A stretch of 64,000 bases of DNA from Rhodococcus sp. ARC_M6 (GCF_022810305.1 NZ_JALGQH010000018.1:1-64000); one strand, 5' to 3'; counted from the stretch's first letter, positions 52,158 to 60,976 are shown. Program-made: numbers and translations. Notes: generated by a model from the letters alone, not told the origin.

Positions 52158-52994
52158 ATGGACGACCGCTTTATCGGCCGAGTAGCAGTGATCACCGGAG
52201 GCGCCGGGGGCATCGGCGAGGCCACCGTGCGCGGACTACATGCGGAAGGCGCATCGGTCGTCATCGCCGATATTCAGGACGCGCCCGGGCAATCGCTGGC
52301 AGCAGAACTCGGCGACAGGGCTGTATTTCTCCGGACCGACGTTTCGCAGGAGTCCGATGTTGCAGCCGCCGTAGACGCCGCTGTCACTCGATTCGGCCAG
52401 CTAGACATCATGTTCAACAATGCGGGCGTGATGGGAACTCTCGGCCCGATCGAAACCACCAGTATCGACGACGCAGACCTGACGATCGCCATCAATCTCC
52501 GAAGTGTCATCTCAGGAATGAAGCATGCGGCCCGCGTCATGAAGCCCCGTCGTAGTGGAATTATTCTCTCCACCTCGAGCCCGGCAGGAATGCTCGGCGG
52601 AGTCGGACCGCACGTATACAGTGCCACCAAGGCGGCTGTCATCGGGATCTCCAATTCTGTTGCAGCGGAACTTCGCCCATTCAATATTCGGGTCAACACC
52701 GTCGTGCCCGGCGCCGTCGTCTCCCCGATGACAGCCAGCCTGGTGGCCGACGGCCCGGATCACCTCGAGCAGGCGCTCCAGACGATGAGTGGCACCTCCT
52801 TGATGGGCCGCCCACTGCTCCCCGCCGACGTTGCAGCCGCCGCACTGTATCTGGCCAGCGACGCTGCGGCATTCGTCACCGGCGTCACCCTGCCGGTCGA
52901 CGCAGGAATGACCGGAGCGATCGGCCAATCCCCGTTCGCCACTGGCAAATACGAGCAATCCGTCACCGTATTCGAAGCCGGCCGACGAACATAG
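52158..52994 (+). CDS. Short-chain dehydrogenase
   Basis: 278 residues from ATG 52158 (GAGAGGAACACG upstream). TGGAGGIGEAT, NNAGVMG, STSSPAG with catalytic serine and YSATK. The tail AGMTGAIGQSPFATGKYEQSVTVFEAGRRT is longer than in FabG. NAD specificity is suggested by the aspartate in VVIADIQDA. Probably oxidises a secondary alcohol of the island pathway. Promoter region 51951-52157 is AT-rich. Confidence 0.88.
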   Translation: MDDRFIGRVAVITGGAGGIGEATVRGLHAEGASVVIADIQDAPGQSLAAELGDRAVFLRTDVSQESDVAAAVDAAVTRFGQLDIMFNNAGVMGTLGPIETTSIDDADLTIAINLRSVISGMKHAARVMKPRRSGIILSTSSPAGMLGGVGPHVYSATKAAVIGISNSVAAELRPFNIRVNTVVPGAVVSPMTASLVADGPDHLEQALQTMSGTSLMGRPLLPADVAAAALYLASDAAAFVTGVTLPVDAGMTGAIGQSPFATGKYEQSVTVFEAGRRT

Positions 52995-53061
52995 TTTCAC
53001 ATCTCACCGTTCTTGCAGCACCCCCGTATGTTGCACGATGTCAGCTGAAGGAGAAGTACGT

Positions 53062-53850
53062 ATGTTGGACGGAAAGCGCATCCTGGTAACCGGAGCCGCC
53101 CAGGGCATGGGGCGCGAGATCGCCATCGAGGCCGCGCGGCAAGGTGCCGAATACGTCAGCGTTGCGGACCGCAACCTCGACGGTGCAAAAGAAGCTGCGG
53201 ATGAAATCGAGAAGCTCGGAATCGGAGCACAGGCAATCGACGTCGACCTCGCGAATTCCGACGAGATCCGCGCGATGATCGAGCAGGCCGTTGCCGGAGG
53301 CGGCGGTCTCGACACCCTGATCAACAATGCCGGGGTCATGGAAGGTGCTTTCACTGCAGATACCAGCTTCGAAGATCTTCCAGAAGACGTGTGGGACAAA
53401 GTATTCGACATCAATGTCAAGTCCATCTGGTTGGCCACCAAATTCGCGGCACCTCACCTGCGTGCATCGGGTCGCGGCCCTTCGGTGATCAATGCCGCGT
53501 CCGTGGCCGGCATGGTCGGATACGTGTCGACCGCTTACCCGGCGAGCAAGGCCGCCGTCATCCAGCTGACCCGCACCACCGCAGTCGCGTTGTCGCCTGA
53601 GATCCGTTGCAATGCATTCTGCCCCGGTTCTATCGCTACCCCGATGAGCGATGCCTTCCTCGCGTCTGCGCCCGACTACGACGCTCAGCTGCAACGAATG
53701 ACCGGGGCGCACTTGATTCCCCGATTCGGCACATCCGGTGAGATAGCTAAGGTCGTCGCCTTCTTGGCCTCGGATGCAGCATCCTTCTTGACCGGTGTAA
53801 TCCTTCCGATCGACGGCGGAACCACTGCCTGGCGCGGATTGCGCAACTGA
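53062..53850 (+). CDS. Short-chain dehydrogenase
   Basis: 262 residues from ATG 53062, with AAGGAGA eight bases upstream. TGAAQGMGREIA, NNAGVMEGAF, NAASVAG with catalytic serine, YPASK, and tail FLTGVILPIDGGTTAWRGLRN. NAD-type aspartate in VADRNL. Follows the previous SDR by 67 bases and probably shares its mRNA. Confidence 0.88.
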   Translation: MLDGKRILVTGAAQGMGREIAIEAARQGAEYVSVADRNLDGAKEAADEIEKLGIGAQAIDVDLANSDEIRAMIEQAVAGGGGLDTLINNAGVMEGAFTADTSFEDLPEDVWDKVFDINVKSIWLATKFAAPHLRASGRGPSVINAASVAGMVGYVSTAYPASKAAVIQLTRTTAVALSPEIRCNAFCPGSIATPMSDAFLASAPDYDAQLQRMTGAHLIPRFGTSGEIAKVVAFLASDAASFLTGVILPIDGGTTAWRGLRN

Positions 53851-53919
53851 GCAAGGTTGTCTGACCGTCAGACCCGAGATTGTCAGACACGGCGGATCCG
53901 CCGAAAGTGGGACGCAACA

Positions 53920-53963
53920 AACCGAGTGCCGGTCTGCCCTTGAGGGTGGACCGGCACTCGGTT
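53920..53963. terminator. Terminator between convergent SDR and GntR genes
   Basis: Perfect 15-bp arms AACCGAGTGCCGGTC (53920-53934) and its complement (53949-53963) with a 14-base loop that itself contains CCCTTGAGGG. The arm ends supply AA/TT on both strands. Confidence 0.8.
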
Positions 53964-54031
53964 GTCGATACTGACGACGATTGCGAGATCTTCTCCGATA
54001 TGTCGGATGAAATCTGTTGCGTTCTAACGCA

Positions 54032-54772
54032 TCAGTCGCGCCCACCCCACGCGATCGGGGTGTCGAGCAACTCCGGGTAATGTTTGGTGTCGTAACGCCA
54101 GATGCCGGCAATATGTTCTTCCATCGCCGTCAACGCCGCAACTGGATCCCCATCGGCCACCGCAAGATAGATCTTCTCGTGGATATCGCAGGTCGCGACG
54201 CGGCTACGCATGGGATACTCCATGCCCATTGCCGAACCGTCGAGCATGTCGAGCAGCGCATGTATGAGGTAAGCGAAGAGGACATTTCCTGAACCCTGCG
54301 CGACCGTGTCATGGAAGACCCGGCTCATCTCCACGAAGATCTGTTCGTCGTCGAGGTTGGCCCGTTGATGTTCGACGCAATGCTTGAGCGCCACCAATTG
54401 CTCGTCGCTAATCCGTTCCGCCGCAAGCTTGGCCATCATCGGCTCGAGCGCTGTACGCGCTTCGACGATCGTTCGAAACGGAGCGCTCTCGAACTGCAGC
54501 AGCAGCGTGATTGCCGTGCCGAGCGCAGCGCTGTCCGGTTGCTGAACAATCGGACCACCACCTGGCCCCGGTTTGAGTGCAAGCACTCCTTGCAATTCCA
54601 GGAACCGCAGCGACTCCCGGAGCGTGCCACGTCCAACTTCGTATTCCTCGAGCATCACTCGCTCAGGCGGCAACCGATCACCGACCTTGTTGCCGCGGCG
54701 GTTGATATCTTCAACGATCCGCTGCGCGACAAGCATCGCAGTCTTCTGCGGACGCAATGTTGCCCGTACCAC
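54032..54772 (-). CDS. GntR/FCD-family regulator
   Basis: 246 residues, GTG start at 54772. Winged HTH at about 14-72 (LVAQRIVEDINRRGNKVGDRLPPERVMLEEYEVGRGTLRESLRFLELQGVLAL) and an all-helical FCD domain with histidines in FHDTV, DIHEKI and EEHI that probably hold a metal for acid-ligand binding. It is the only regulator encoded between 40 and 64 kb, which makes it the first candidate to control the seven island operators. TTGAT-G-ATCAA lies 105 bases upstream (54877-54887) and could be an autoregulatory variant. Confidence 0.9.
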   Translation of the reverse strand: MVRATLRPQKTAMLVAQRIVEDINRRGNKVGDRLPPERVMLEEYEVGRGTLRESLRFLELQGVLALKPGPGGGPIVQQPDSAALGTAITLLLQFESAPFRTIVEARTALEPMMAKLAAERISDEQLVALKHCVEHQRANLDDEQIFVEMSRVFHDTVAQGSGNVLFAYLIHALLDMLDGSAMGMEYPMRSRVATCDIHEKIYLAVADGDPVAALTAMEEHIAGIWRYDTKHYPELLDTPIAWGGRD

Positions 54773-55017
54773 TACACACCTCCACTAGCCACGATCTCCC
54801 GACCAGGAGTACGAAAATGGCAATTCCTGACTATGTTTACCTCATCGTACGGCGCATCACAACGTAATCGATGCAATTGATGATCAACGTCGTAAATCGC
54901 CCATACGGTTCGCGGCACAGACCACACTCACACCCGTCGTCCGCCGCTCACTCCCGCGTTGACGCGAAGATTCTTGAACGCCATTCCCCTTTGCCGCTGC
55001 CTGAATTGGCAATAAAG

Positions 55018-56220
55018 TTACTGCACGATGCCCGACGAGCGCATCGCCTCGATCTGCTCAGCGGAGCGTCCCAGCGAACCGAGAATGGCATCCGTCTGCT
55101 CGCCCAACGCCGGCACCGCGTCCATTCGCATCTCCACATCCGAGAAAGTCATCGGTGGCAGCACTCCCCGAATCGGGCCGGCTTCGGTGCTTACCTCTCG
55201 CCACCGATCCCGCTCCTCGAGTTGCGGATGCGCCAGGAGCGCCTTCATGTCGTTGAGCTGCGCAGCCGGAACACCAGCCTGTGCCAGCTTGTCGTCGAGG
55301 TCGGCCGTCTTGAACTCGCGGGTCAACTCCGCCACGAGAGCATCGACCTCACCGCGATGCTGAACGCGAAGAATGTTGGTGGCGAACCGCGGATGCTCCG
55401 CCAGATCTGGTCGCCCGAACACCTCTGCAACCAACTGCGTCCATCCACGATCGTTCTGCACGCCGATCAGGATCTGCCCGTCAGCAGTCGGGTACGCGTC
55501 GTACGGCGCGATCGAGGCGTGACTGAGGCCCATCCGCTTGATCTGTGTGTCCTGGTACATCTGCATATACATCGGATGACCCAGCCATTCCACCGTGGCG
55601 TCGAACATCGCGACGTCGATCGTGGCACCCGCACCGGTGCGTTCCCGACGGAACAGCGCCGCCTGCACCGATGTCAACGCATACAACCCTGCGGCGATAT
55701 CAGATGCGGGAACACCTGTCTTGGTTGCGGTTTCAGGCGTCCCGGTGATCGAGCACAGACCGGTCTCCGCCTGCACCAGCATGTCGTAAGCCTTACGATC
55801 CTTGAGCGGCCCTGCAGTGCCGTAACCGGTCATGTTCACGACGATCAGTTCCTGGTGGTCGGCGCGCAGCGCATCCGCGCCGAGCCCGAGACGTTCCGCT
55901 GCACCGGGCGCGAAGTTCTGGATGAACACATCTGCCGAAGCGATCAGATCGATGATCGCCGCGCGTCCCTGCTCCGATTTGAGGTCGACGCAGATCGACT
56001 CCTTGTTCCGGTTCAGCCACACGAAGTGCGAAGCCAACCCGTGTACGGCCGCATCGTAGTTTCGGGCGAAGTCGCCTTCCCCGATGCGTTCGACCTTGAT
56101 CACGCGCGCGCCGAGGTCGGCGAGGTGACGACTGGCGATGGGAGCTGCGACAGCCTGCTCGAGGCTTACAACCGTGACACCTTCGAGCGGCAGACCTGTG
56201 GAAGTTGCAGTATCCGACAT
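55018..56220 (-). CDS. Class III (CaiB/BaiF) CoA transferase
   Basis: 400 residues from ATG 56220, two bases after the acyl-CoA dehydrogenase stop. N-terminal LEGVTVVSLEQAVAAPIASRHLADLGARVIKVE, DLKSEQGR, and the catalytic aspartate D174 in GVPASDIAAGLY. Unlike the proteins at 29514 and 35619 this one has the canonical domain order and motifs. It activates the island's carboxylic acid with CoA, with an acyl-CoA as donor. The 245 bases downstream (54773-55017) hold no gene. Confidence 0.91.
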   Translation of the reverse strand: MSDTATSTGLPLEGVTVVSLEQAVAAPIASRHLADLGARVIKVERIGEGDFARNYDAAVHGLASHFVWLNRNKESICVDLKSEQGRAAIIDLIASADVFIQNFAPGAAERLGLGADALRADHQELIVVNMTGYGTAGPLKDRKAYDMLVQAETGLCSITGTPETATKTGVPASDIAAGLYALTSVQAALFRRERTGAGATIDVAMFDATVEWLGHPMYMQMYQDTQIKRMGLSHASIAPYDAYPTADGQILIGVQNDRGWTQLVAEVFGRPDLAEHPRFATNILRVQHRGEVDALVAELTREFKTADLDDKLAQAGVPAAQLNDMKALLAHPQLEERDRWREVSTEAGPIRGVLPPMTFSDVEMRMDAVPALGEQTDAILGSLGRSAEQIEAMRSSGIVQ

Positions 56221-56222
56221 GA

Positions 56223-57413
56223 TCAACGCCCCGTTCCGGCGGCGGCAACCTTCTTGGCCTGGTTAACCAGACCGCCACCGATGATCAGGCGTTGAATCTC
56301 GCTGGTGCCTTCGTACAGGCGCAGCAGACGCACGTCACGGTAGATACGTTCGACCGGCATCTCTCGCATGTATCCACTACCACCGTGGATCTGCACGGCG
56401 AGATCAGCTGCCTTCCCGACCATTTCGGTGCAGAAGAGCTTCACGGCCGAGGGCCCGATCCGACGATCCTCCCCGGAGACATAGCGCGCCGCCACCTCAC
56501 GGACCATCGCCCGACCGGCCATCACACCGGTCGCGATGTCGGCGATCATCGCTTGAACCAATTGGAAGTCCCCGATCGCAGTACCACCCTGCGTCACTGT
56601 CGCGGCGTATGCGACTGCTTCGTCGAGTGCACGCTGTGCCGAGCCGACAGACAACGCTGCGATGTGCACGCGGCCGCGAGCCAGCGAGGTCATCGCCGCG
56701 CGGTAACCCACGTCCTCGTTGCCACCCACGAGAGCTGAATTCGGCACTCGCACATCGGTGAAATGCACGTCAGCCGTCCAGGCGCCTTCTTGCCCCATCT
56801 TGCGATCCTTCGGGGAGACCTGCACGCCTTCAGCGTCGGCCGGGACCAGGAACACCGCAATGCCCGTACCGTTCGCGTCCGCTGGACGCGTGCGAGCAAA
56901 CACTACGAACAGGTCCGCGAGTGGGGCATTGGTGATGAACCGCTTCTCTCCGGAGATCACCCAATCATCGCCCTCGTGTACGGCCTTGGTTCGCAGCCCC
57001 GCCGGGTTGGAACCCGCGCCGGGTTCGGTGAGCGCAAATGAGGCCACGACATCTCCGGATGCAATGCCCTCGAGCCACTGCTGCTTCTGCTCATCAGTAC
57101 CGAAGTTGACCAGAACCTGGCCGGCGATGCCGTTGTTAGTGCCGAACATGGATCGCAATGACAGCGAGGTGTATCCGAACTCCATTGCGAGTTCGACATC
57201 CTGCGTCAGATCCAGTCCCAGGCCACCCCATTCCTGTGGAATGGCATACCCGAAAAGGCCCATCGCGGCGGCATTCTTACGAATGTCCTCCGGAATACTG
57301 TCGGTGTCGGCGATCTCCTGTTCACGCGGAACAACGCCCTTTCGGATGAACTCACGTGTCTGTCCCAGGATGTCTACAAAATCTTCCGGACCGACTGCAC
57401 TACCTGATGTCAT
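56223..57413 (-). CDS. Acyl-CoA dehydrogenase (paralogue of the 38964 gene)
   Basis: 396 residues from ATG 57413; GAGGAG lies about ten bases upstream. [35 protein letters not shown], catalytic glutamate in [13 protein letters not shown]. Close paralogue of the dehydrogenase at 38964 along its entire length. The frame extends 200 codons further upstream, but that part overlaps the divergent SDR gene and is not coding. It heads a two-gene unit with the CoA transferase, consistent with activation followed by desaturation. Confidence 0.91.
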   Translation of the reverse strand: MTSGSAVGPEDFVDILGQTREFIRKGVVPREQEIADTDSIPEDIRKNAAAMGLFGYAIPQEWGGLGLDLTQDVELAMEFGYTSLSLRSMFGTNNGIAGQVLVNFGTDEQKQQWLEGIASGDVVASFALTEPGAGSNPAGLRTKAVHEGDDWVISGEKRFITNAPLADLFVVFARTRPADANGTGIAVFLVPADAEGVQVSPKDRKMGQEGAWTADVHFTDVRVPNSALVGGNEDVGYRAAMTSLARGRVHIAALSVGSAQRALDEAVAYAATVTQGGTAIGDFQLVQAMIADIATGVMAGRAMVREVAARYVSGEDRRIGPSAVKLFCTEMVGKAADLAVQIHGGSGYMREMPVERIYRDVRLLRLYEGTSEIQRLIIGGGLVNQAKKVAAAGTGR

Positions 57414-57456
57414 ACTCGCAATACTCCTCACAGTGCCTGCCTGTGTCAATGGATTG

Positions 57457-57482
57457 TATAGATTGATTATCATCAATCTATA
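57457..57482. promoter_or_regulatory. Island operator site D (extended palindrome)
   Basis: Perfect 11-bp arms TATAGATTGAT (57457-57467) and ATCAATCTATA (57472-57482) around TATC, the strongest of the seven island sites. It lies 44 bases before the dehydrogenase start and 22 bases before the divergent SDR start, so one bound protein could control both. Confidence 0.75.
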
Positions 57483-57504
57483 ACACGTACGAGAGGAACC
57501 ATCG

Positions 57505-58296
57505 ATGAGTACCACTGGACGTTTGGCCGGGAAAACCGCTTTGATCACCGGTGCGGGCTCAGGCCTCGGCCGAGCCACTGCGCTTCGCTTCGCAGAAGAA
57601 GGAGCCGCAGTAGCCTGCGTCGACCTGAACCTCACTGCTGCACAAGCAGTTACACAGGAAATCCGAGAGAGAGGGGGGCGCGCGATTGGTCTCGCGGCCG
57701 ATGTTTCCTCCTCTGCCGACTCCGAAAAGATGGTGTCCGACGCCATCGAGCAACTCGGCCGGGTAGATATCCTGTTCGCCAACGCCGGCGTTGCCGGCAC
57801 CGGCAACGCCGCCGACATCAGCGAGGACCTGTGGGACAAGGTCATCGATATCAATCTCAAGGGTGTCTGGCTCTCAGCGAAATACGTTCTGCCCCATATG
57901 ATCGAACGCGGCGAAGGCGTGATCATCAACCAGGCCAGCATGGGTGGCCTGGTTGGGATCAACGGAATTTTCCCGTACACGGCAGCGAAGGGTGGCGTCA
58001 TAGCGATGACCAAACAGATGGCAGTCACCTACGGTCCCAACGGGGTTCGTGTCAACGCAATCTGCCCGGGCACAATTCCCACACCCCTCGTCTATCGCTC
58101 GAGAGAAGAGCGCGGCGATGCCCCGGCGAACGCCGATCACTCAGCAAAGGACGCCGAAGTGTCCAAGCGCTTCCCGCTGCAGCGTCTCGGCACCCCGGAT
58201 GACGTCGCAAACCTCGCGCTCTTCCTGGCCAGCGACGAGGCTAATTGGGTCACTGGTTCGATCTACGCCGTCGACGGTGGCCGTAGCGCCGCCTGA
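57505..58296 (+). CDS. Short-chain dehydrogenase
   Basis: 263 residues; ATG 57505 with GAGAGGAACC upstream. TGAGSGLGRATA, ANAGVAG, NQASMGG with catalytic serine, YTAAK, tail VTGSIYAVDGGRSAA. The aspartate in ACVDLNL indicates NAD. Divergent from the dehydrogenase-transferase unit and sharing operator D. Stands alone before a strong terminator. Confidence 0.89.
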   Translation: MSTTGRLAGKTALITGAGSGLGRATALRFAEEGAAVACVDLNLTAAQAVTQEIRERGGRAIGLAADVSSSADSEKMVSDAIEQLGRVDILFANAGVAGTGNAADISEDLWDKVIDINLKGVWLSAKYVLPHMIERGEGVIINQASMGGLVGINGIFPYTAAKGGVIAMTKQMAVTYGPNGVRVNAICPGTIPTPLVYRSREERGDAPANADHSAKDAEVSKRFPLQRLGTPDDVANLALFLASDEANWVTGSIYAVDGGRSAA

Positions 58297-58312
58297 ACCG
58301 ACTCTCCGATAG

Positions 58313-58351
58313 CGAATGAGGCGGTATCCGCTACGGACACCGCCTCATTCG
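58313..58351. terminator. Terminator between two convergent SDR genes
   Basis: Perfect 13-bp arms CGAATGAGGCGGT (58313-58325) and its complement (58339-58351), loop 13 bases, 16 bases after one SDR stop and 18 bases beyond the other. Confidence 0.8.
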
Positions 58352-58369
58352 GCAGTCGATGTTGCAGAG

Positions 58370-59143
58370 TTACTGCGCGGTGAGTCCGCCGTCGGCGGCC
58401 AGCGTGGAACCGGTGATGTAAGACGCCTCGTCGGAGAGCAGGAACGAAATGATCGATGCCATCTCCGCCGGTTCAGCGCGCCGCGCAAGCGGAGTCTGAG
58501 CTAAGGCAGTGCTGGTTACGCCACCCACTTCACGCGCCTTTTGGGCCAATGGCGTATCTACGACACCCGGGCACAGGCAATTCGCTCGAATATTCTTGTC
58601 CGCGTACCCGATAGCCACCGAGCGAGTCAGCCCCACGACTCCGGCCTTGGACGCGTCGTAGCTGGGAGTGTTTTTGTTGGCCGAGATCAACGAGGCCACT
58701 GACCCGATCGTGACAACGCTGCCCCCGCCGGCCCTCTCCATGTGAGGGAGGGCGAATTTCAATACCAGGAACGAACCCGTCAGGTTGATCCGGATCACCG
58801 AATCCCAGTCCTCGAAAGCCATTTCACCGGCGAGCGAAGAGCGTGCAATTCCAGCACAGGTGACTGCTCCGTCGATACCGCCAAGGTGCTCGGCAACGGT
58901 GGCAGTCGCTGCCGATACCGATGATTCGTCGCCAACGTCGCACTTCACACCGATCGCAACACCTCCGGCAGCCGTGATCTGTGCCGCCAGTGCCTGCGCG
59001 CCCGCTTCGTCGATATCCAGGATGCCGATTGCAGCCCCCTCGTCCACCAGGCGGGCAATCGCCGCAGCACCGATGCCACCGACTCCGCCGCTGACGACAA
59101 TCCGTCGTCCGAGATGCCGATCCTTCGTAATCTTCTGCATCAC
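58370..59143 (-). CDS. Short-chain dehydrogenase
   Basis: 257 residues; two consecutive ATGs at 59143 and 59140. SGGVGGIGAAAI, TCAGIARSS instead of NNAG, IGSVASL with catalytic serine, YDASK, tail ITGSTLAADGGLTAQ. The aspartates in ILDIDEA suggest NAD. It follows the mycofactocin-type SDR by 6 bases, so the two are cotranscribed and perhaps act on successive alcohols. Confidence 0.87.
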   Translation of the reverse strand: MMQKITKDRHLGRRIVVSGGVGGIGAAAIARLVDEGAAIGILDIDEAGAQALAAQITAAGGVAIGVKCDVGDESSVSAATATVAEHLGGIDGAVTCAGIARSSLAGEMAFEDWDSVIRINLTGSFLVLKFALPHMERAGGGSVVTIGSVASLISANKNTPSYDASKAGVVGLTRSVAIGYADKNIRANCLCPGVVDTPLAQKAREVGGVTSTALAQTPLARRAEPAEMASIISFLLSDEASYITGSTLAADGGLTAQ

Positions 59144-59149
59144 AATCTC

Positions 59150-59980
59150 TTAACTGACCCGGAGGCCACAGTCGACGGGCAGGGATACGCCAGTGACGAA
59201 GCGGGCTTCATCGGAGGCAAGGTACAGGACGGCATGGCTGATGTCTTCGGGTTCGACCCAGGCTGTGTCGAGAGGATTGCGACCACGTGCCCGCTCGCGC
59301 AGGTCCTCGATCGTGGGGTTTTCCTTGTCCGGGTTGAATACTCGCAAAGTGGAGTCACTGAACAGCATCGCGGTACCCACGTTGCCGGGGTGGACGGTGT
59401 TGACGCGAATCTTGTGCGGACCGAATTCGTTGGCCAGGGTTTTCATCAGACCTTCGACGCCGCTCTTGGATGCGTTGTAGTGCGCGACATTTGCCGAACC
59501 CTTGAACGTCACGGCCGAGGAGGTCAACACGATCGAGCCGCCCTTGCCCGCCTTGATCATATGGGGCGCGGTCGCTTTGACCGTGCGCCAGACACCGGTC
59601 AGGTTGATGTCGATCATGTCCTGCCACTCGTCCGTGGACAGATCAAGCGTCGGGATACAACCACAGACACCGGCGTTGGCACTGACGATATCGATGCCGC
59701 CGAATGCCTCGACCGCGTCGTTCGCGACTGCATTCATGCCATCCTGGTCACGGACGTCGACCTTGCGAATGAGGACCCGACGCCCGAGTTCCTTGACCAG
59801 TCGCTCGGTTTCACGCAGATCATCCTCGGTCGCCATCGCATATTCGAGCGAACTGATGTCTTCACACGCGTCGGTGGCGACTATGTCGGCACCTTCCGCA
59901 GCGAGACGCAGAGCATGCGAACGTCCCTGCCCACGTGCCGCTCCGGTGATGAATGCAACTTTGCCTGCTACTCGTCCCAT
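59150..59980 (-). CDS. Mycofactocin-coupled short-chain dehydrogenase
   Basis: 276 residues; ATG 59980 with GAAGGATC upstream. N-terminus VAGKVAFITGAARGQGRSHALRLAAEGADIVATDACEDI, an insert EYAMATEDDLRETERLVKELGRRVL, DVRDQDGM, ANAGVCG, TSSAV and YNASK are hallmarks of the subfamily that keeps its NAD bound and passes electrons to mycofactocin. The organism should therefore carry an mft locus elsewhere. Such enzymes oxidise alcohols like carveol, which hints at a terpenoid or alicyclic substrate. Confidence 0.9.
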   Translation of the reverse strand: MGRVAGKVAFITGAARGQGRSHALRLAAEGADIVATDACEDISSLEYAMATEDDLRETERLVKELGRRVLIRKVDVRDQDGMNAVANDAVEAFGGIDIVSANAGVCGCIPTLDLSTDEWQDMIDINLTGVWRTVKATAPHMIKAGKGGSIVLTSSAVTFKGSANVAHYNASKSGVEGLMKTLANEFGPHKIRVNTVHPGNVGTAMLFSDSTLRVFNPDKENPTIEDLRERARGRNPLDTAWVEPEDISHAVLYLASDEARFVTGVSLPVDCGLRVS

Positions 59981-60088
59981 TACTGATCCTTCACTATTTC
60001 AGTTGACAGAAATTTTCCATGTCAGTCGGTGACGAGGGCTATCGAATCATCCGGCTGACCATCTTTCAGTGACGCACTACATGACTCA

Positions 60089-60976
60089 CTAGCCGGTCAG
60101 ACTCAGCAGCCGAGCCGGGTTGTCACACGCCATGGTGCGCAGATCGGTCTCCGACACACCCTCGTCCCAGAGCGCATTTATGTAGCTCTGCAGTCCTGCA
60201 CCGGGCTTCGGAACATTACAACTCCAGCCGTAATCGGTGGACACAACTGCCCGGTCCGGCCCGATCAGCTTGATCGCTTCGATCACATTGCCGAACGAGG
60301 ACGGAGCACCCATGCAGGTGTGAGCGGTCAACTCGATGAACGCGCCCAGGTCGGCAAGCTCCAGGGTCTCCTGAACATTCAGCCGGGGTCCTGTCGTTTC
60401 ATGCATGGCATGCGTGACCAACAGGTTTCCGCGCGAACCGAATTCACGCGACACGGCAAAATGTTCCGCCTTCGAGATATGACCGGTAGCGAGGACTCCC
60501 CCGTGTTCGATCACGAGATCCATGATTGTCCGAACCTCGGGAAGGAGTTCGCCGTCGTTGTCGACTACACGCAAACCCTCGGTGATACCGAAGAACTTCT
60601 CCACCGTGACCGGCGCATCCTGCTGTGCCGAGATCGTGGGAAGCCACACCACCTGGGCTCCGTTGCGCAGCGCCACCTCCACCGCGTGTGGATTCAACCC
60701 GCCCACTGGATGATCACAGCAGATACCGGCAATGGTACGAACCCCGGGGACTGCCTTGTTGGCGAGGTACGCGGCTGTCGTCGAAGGAAATTCGTGGGCT
60801 TTCAATACGATTGCCTTCATTCCCAGTGTTTCCGCCTCGGCCGCAGCCTCGATCGGGTCCACACTGTGCGGCACCTTCGCGAGCTTTTCTACGAGCGGCT
60901 CCGGGCCGAAATGGCAATGCATATCAATCGCGTCTTCCAAATGAATGGGAGAGGATCCCGAATCACGTTGCGCCAT
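60089..60976 (-). CDS. DUF6282-type metal-dependent hydrolase
   Basis: 295 residues. Metal-binding AIDMHCHFGPEPL (H20, H22), ATGHISKAEH, THAMHETTGPRL and VSTDYGW give the histidine/aspartate set of an amidohydrolase-like barrel. Members of this poorly studied family occur in catabolic clusters, where ring or lactone opening is suspected. It lies 108 bases downstream-facing from the mycofactocin SDR and upstream of it on the same strand, so it may be in that transcript. Reaction unknown. Confidence 0.78.
   Translation of the reverse strand: MAQRDSGSSPIHLEDAIDMHCHFGPEPLVEKLAKVPHSVDPIEAAAEAETLGMKAIVLKAHEFPSTTAAYLANKAVPGVRTIAGICCDHPVGGLNPHAVEVALRNGAQVVWLPTISAQQDAPVTVEKFFGITEGLRVVDNDGELLPEVRTIMDLVIEHGGVLATGHISKAEHFAVSREFGSRGNLLVTHAMHETTGPRLNVQETLELADLGAFIELTAHTCMGAPSSFGNVIEAIKLIGPDRAVVSTDYGWSCNVPKPGAGLQSYINALWDEGVSETDLRTMACDNPARLLSLTG

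Noticed and set aside
53859-53888. GTCTGAC-C-GTCAGAC plus a further GTCAGAC as a GntR/FCD operator
   Set aside because: The half-sites look right for FadR-type proteins, but the element sits between two convergent stop codons next to a terminator, where no promoter is expected.
56223-58028. A 601-residue fusion protein upstream-extended from the acyl-CoA dehydrogenase
   Set aside because: The extra 200 codons lie opposite the SDR gene at 57505 and read through the promoter and operator; the dehydrogenase homology begins at 57413.
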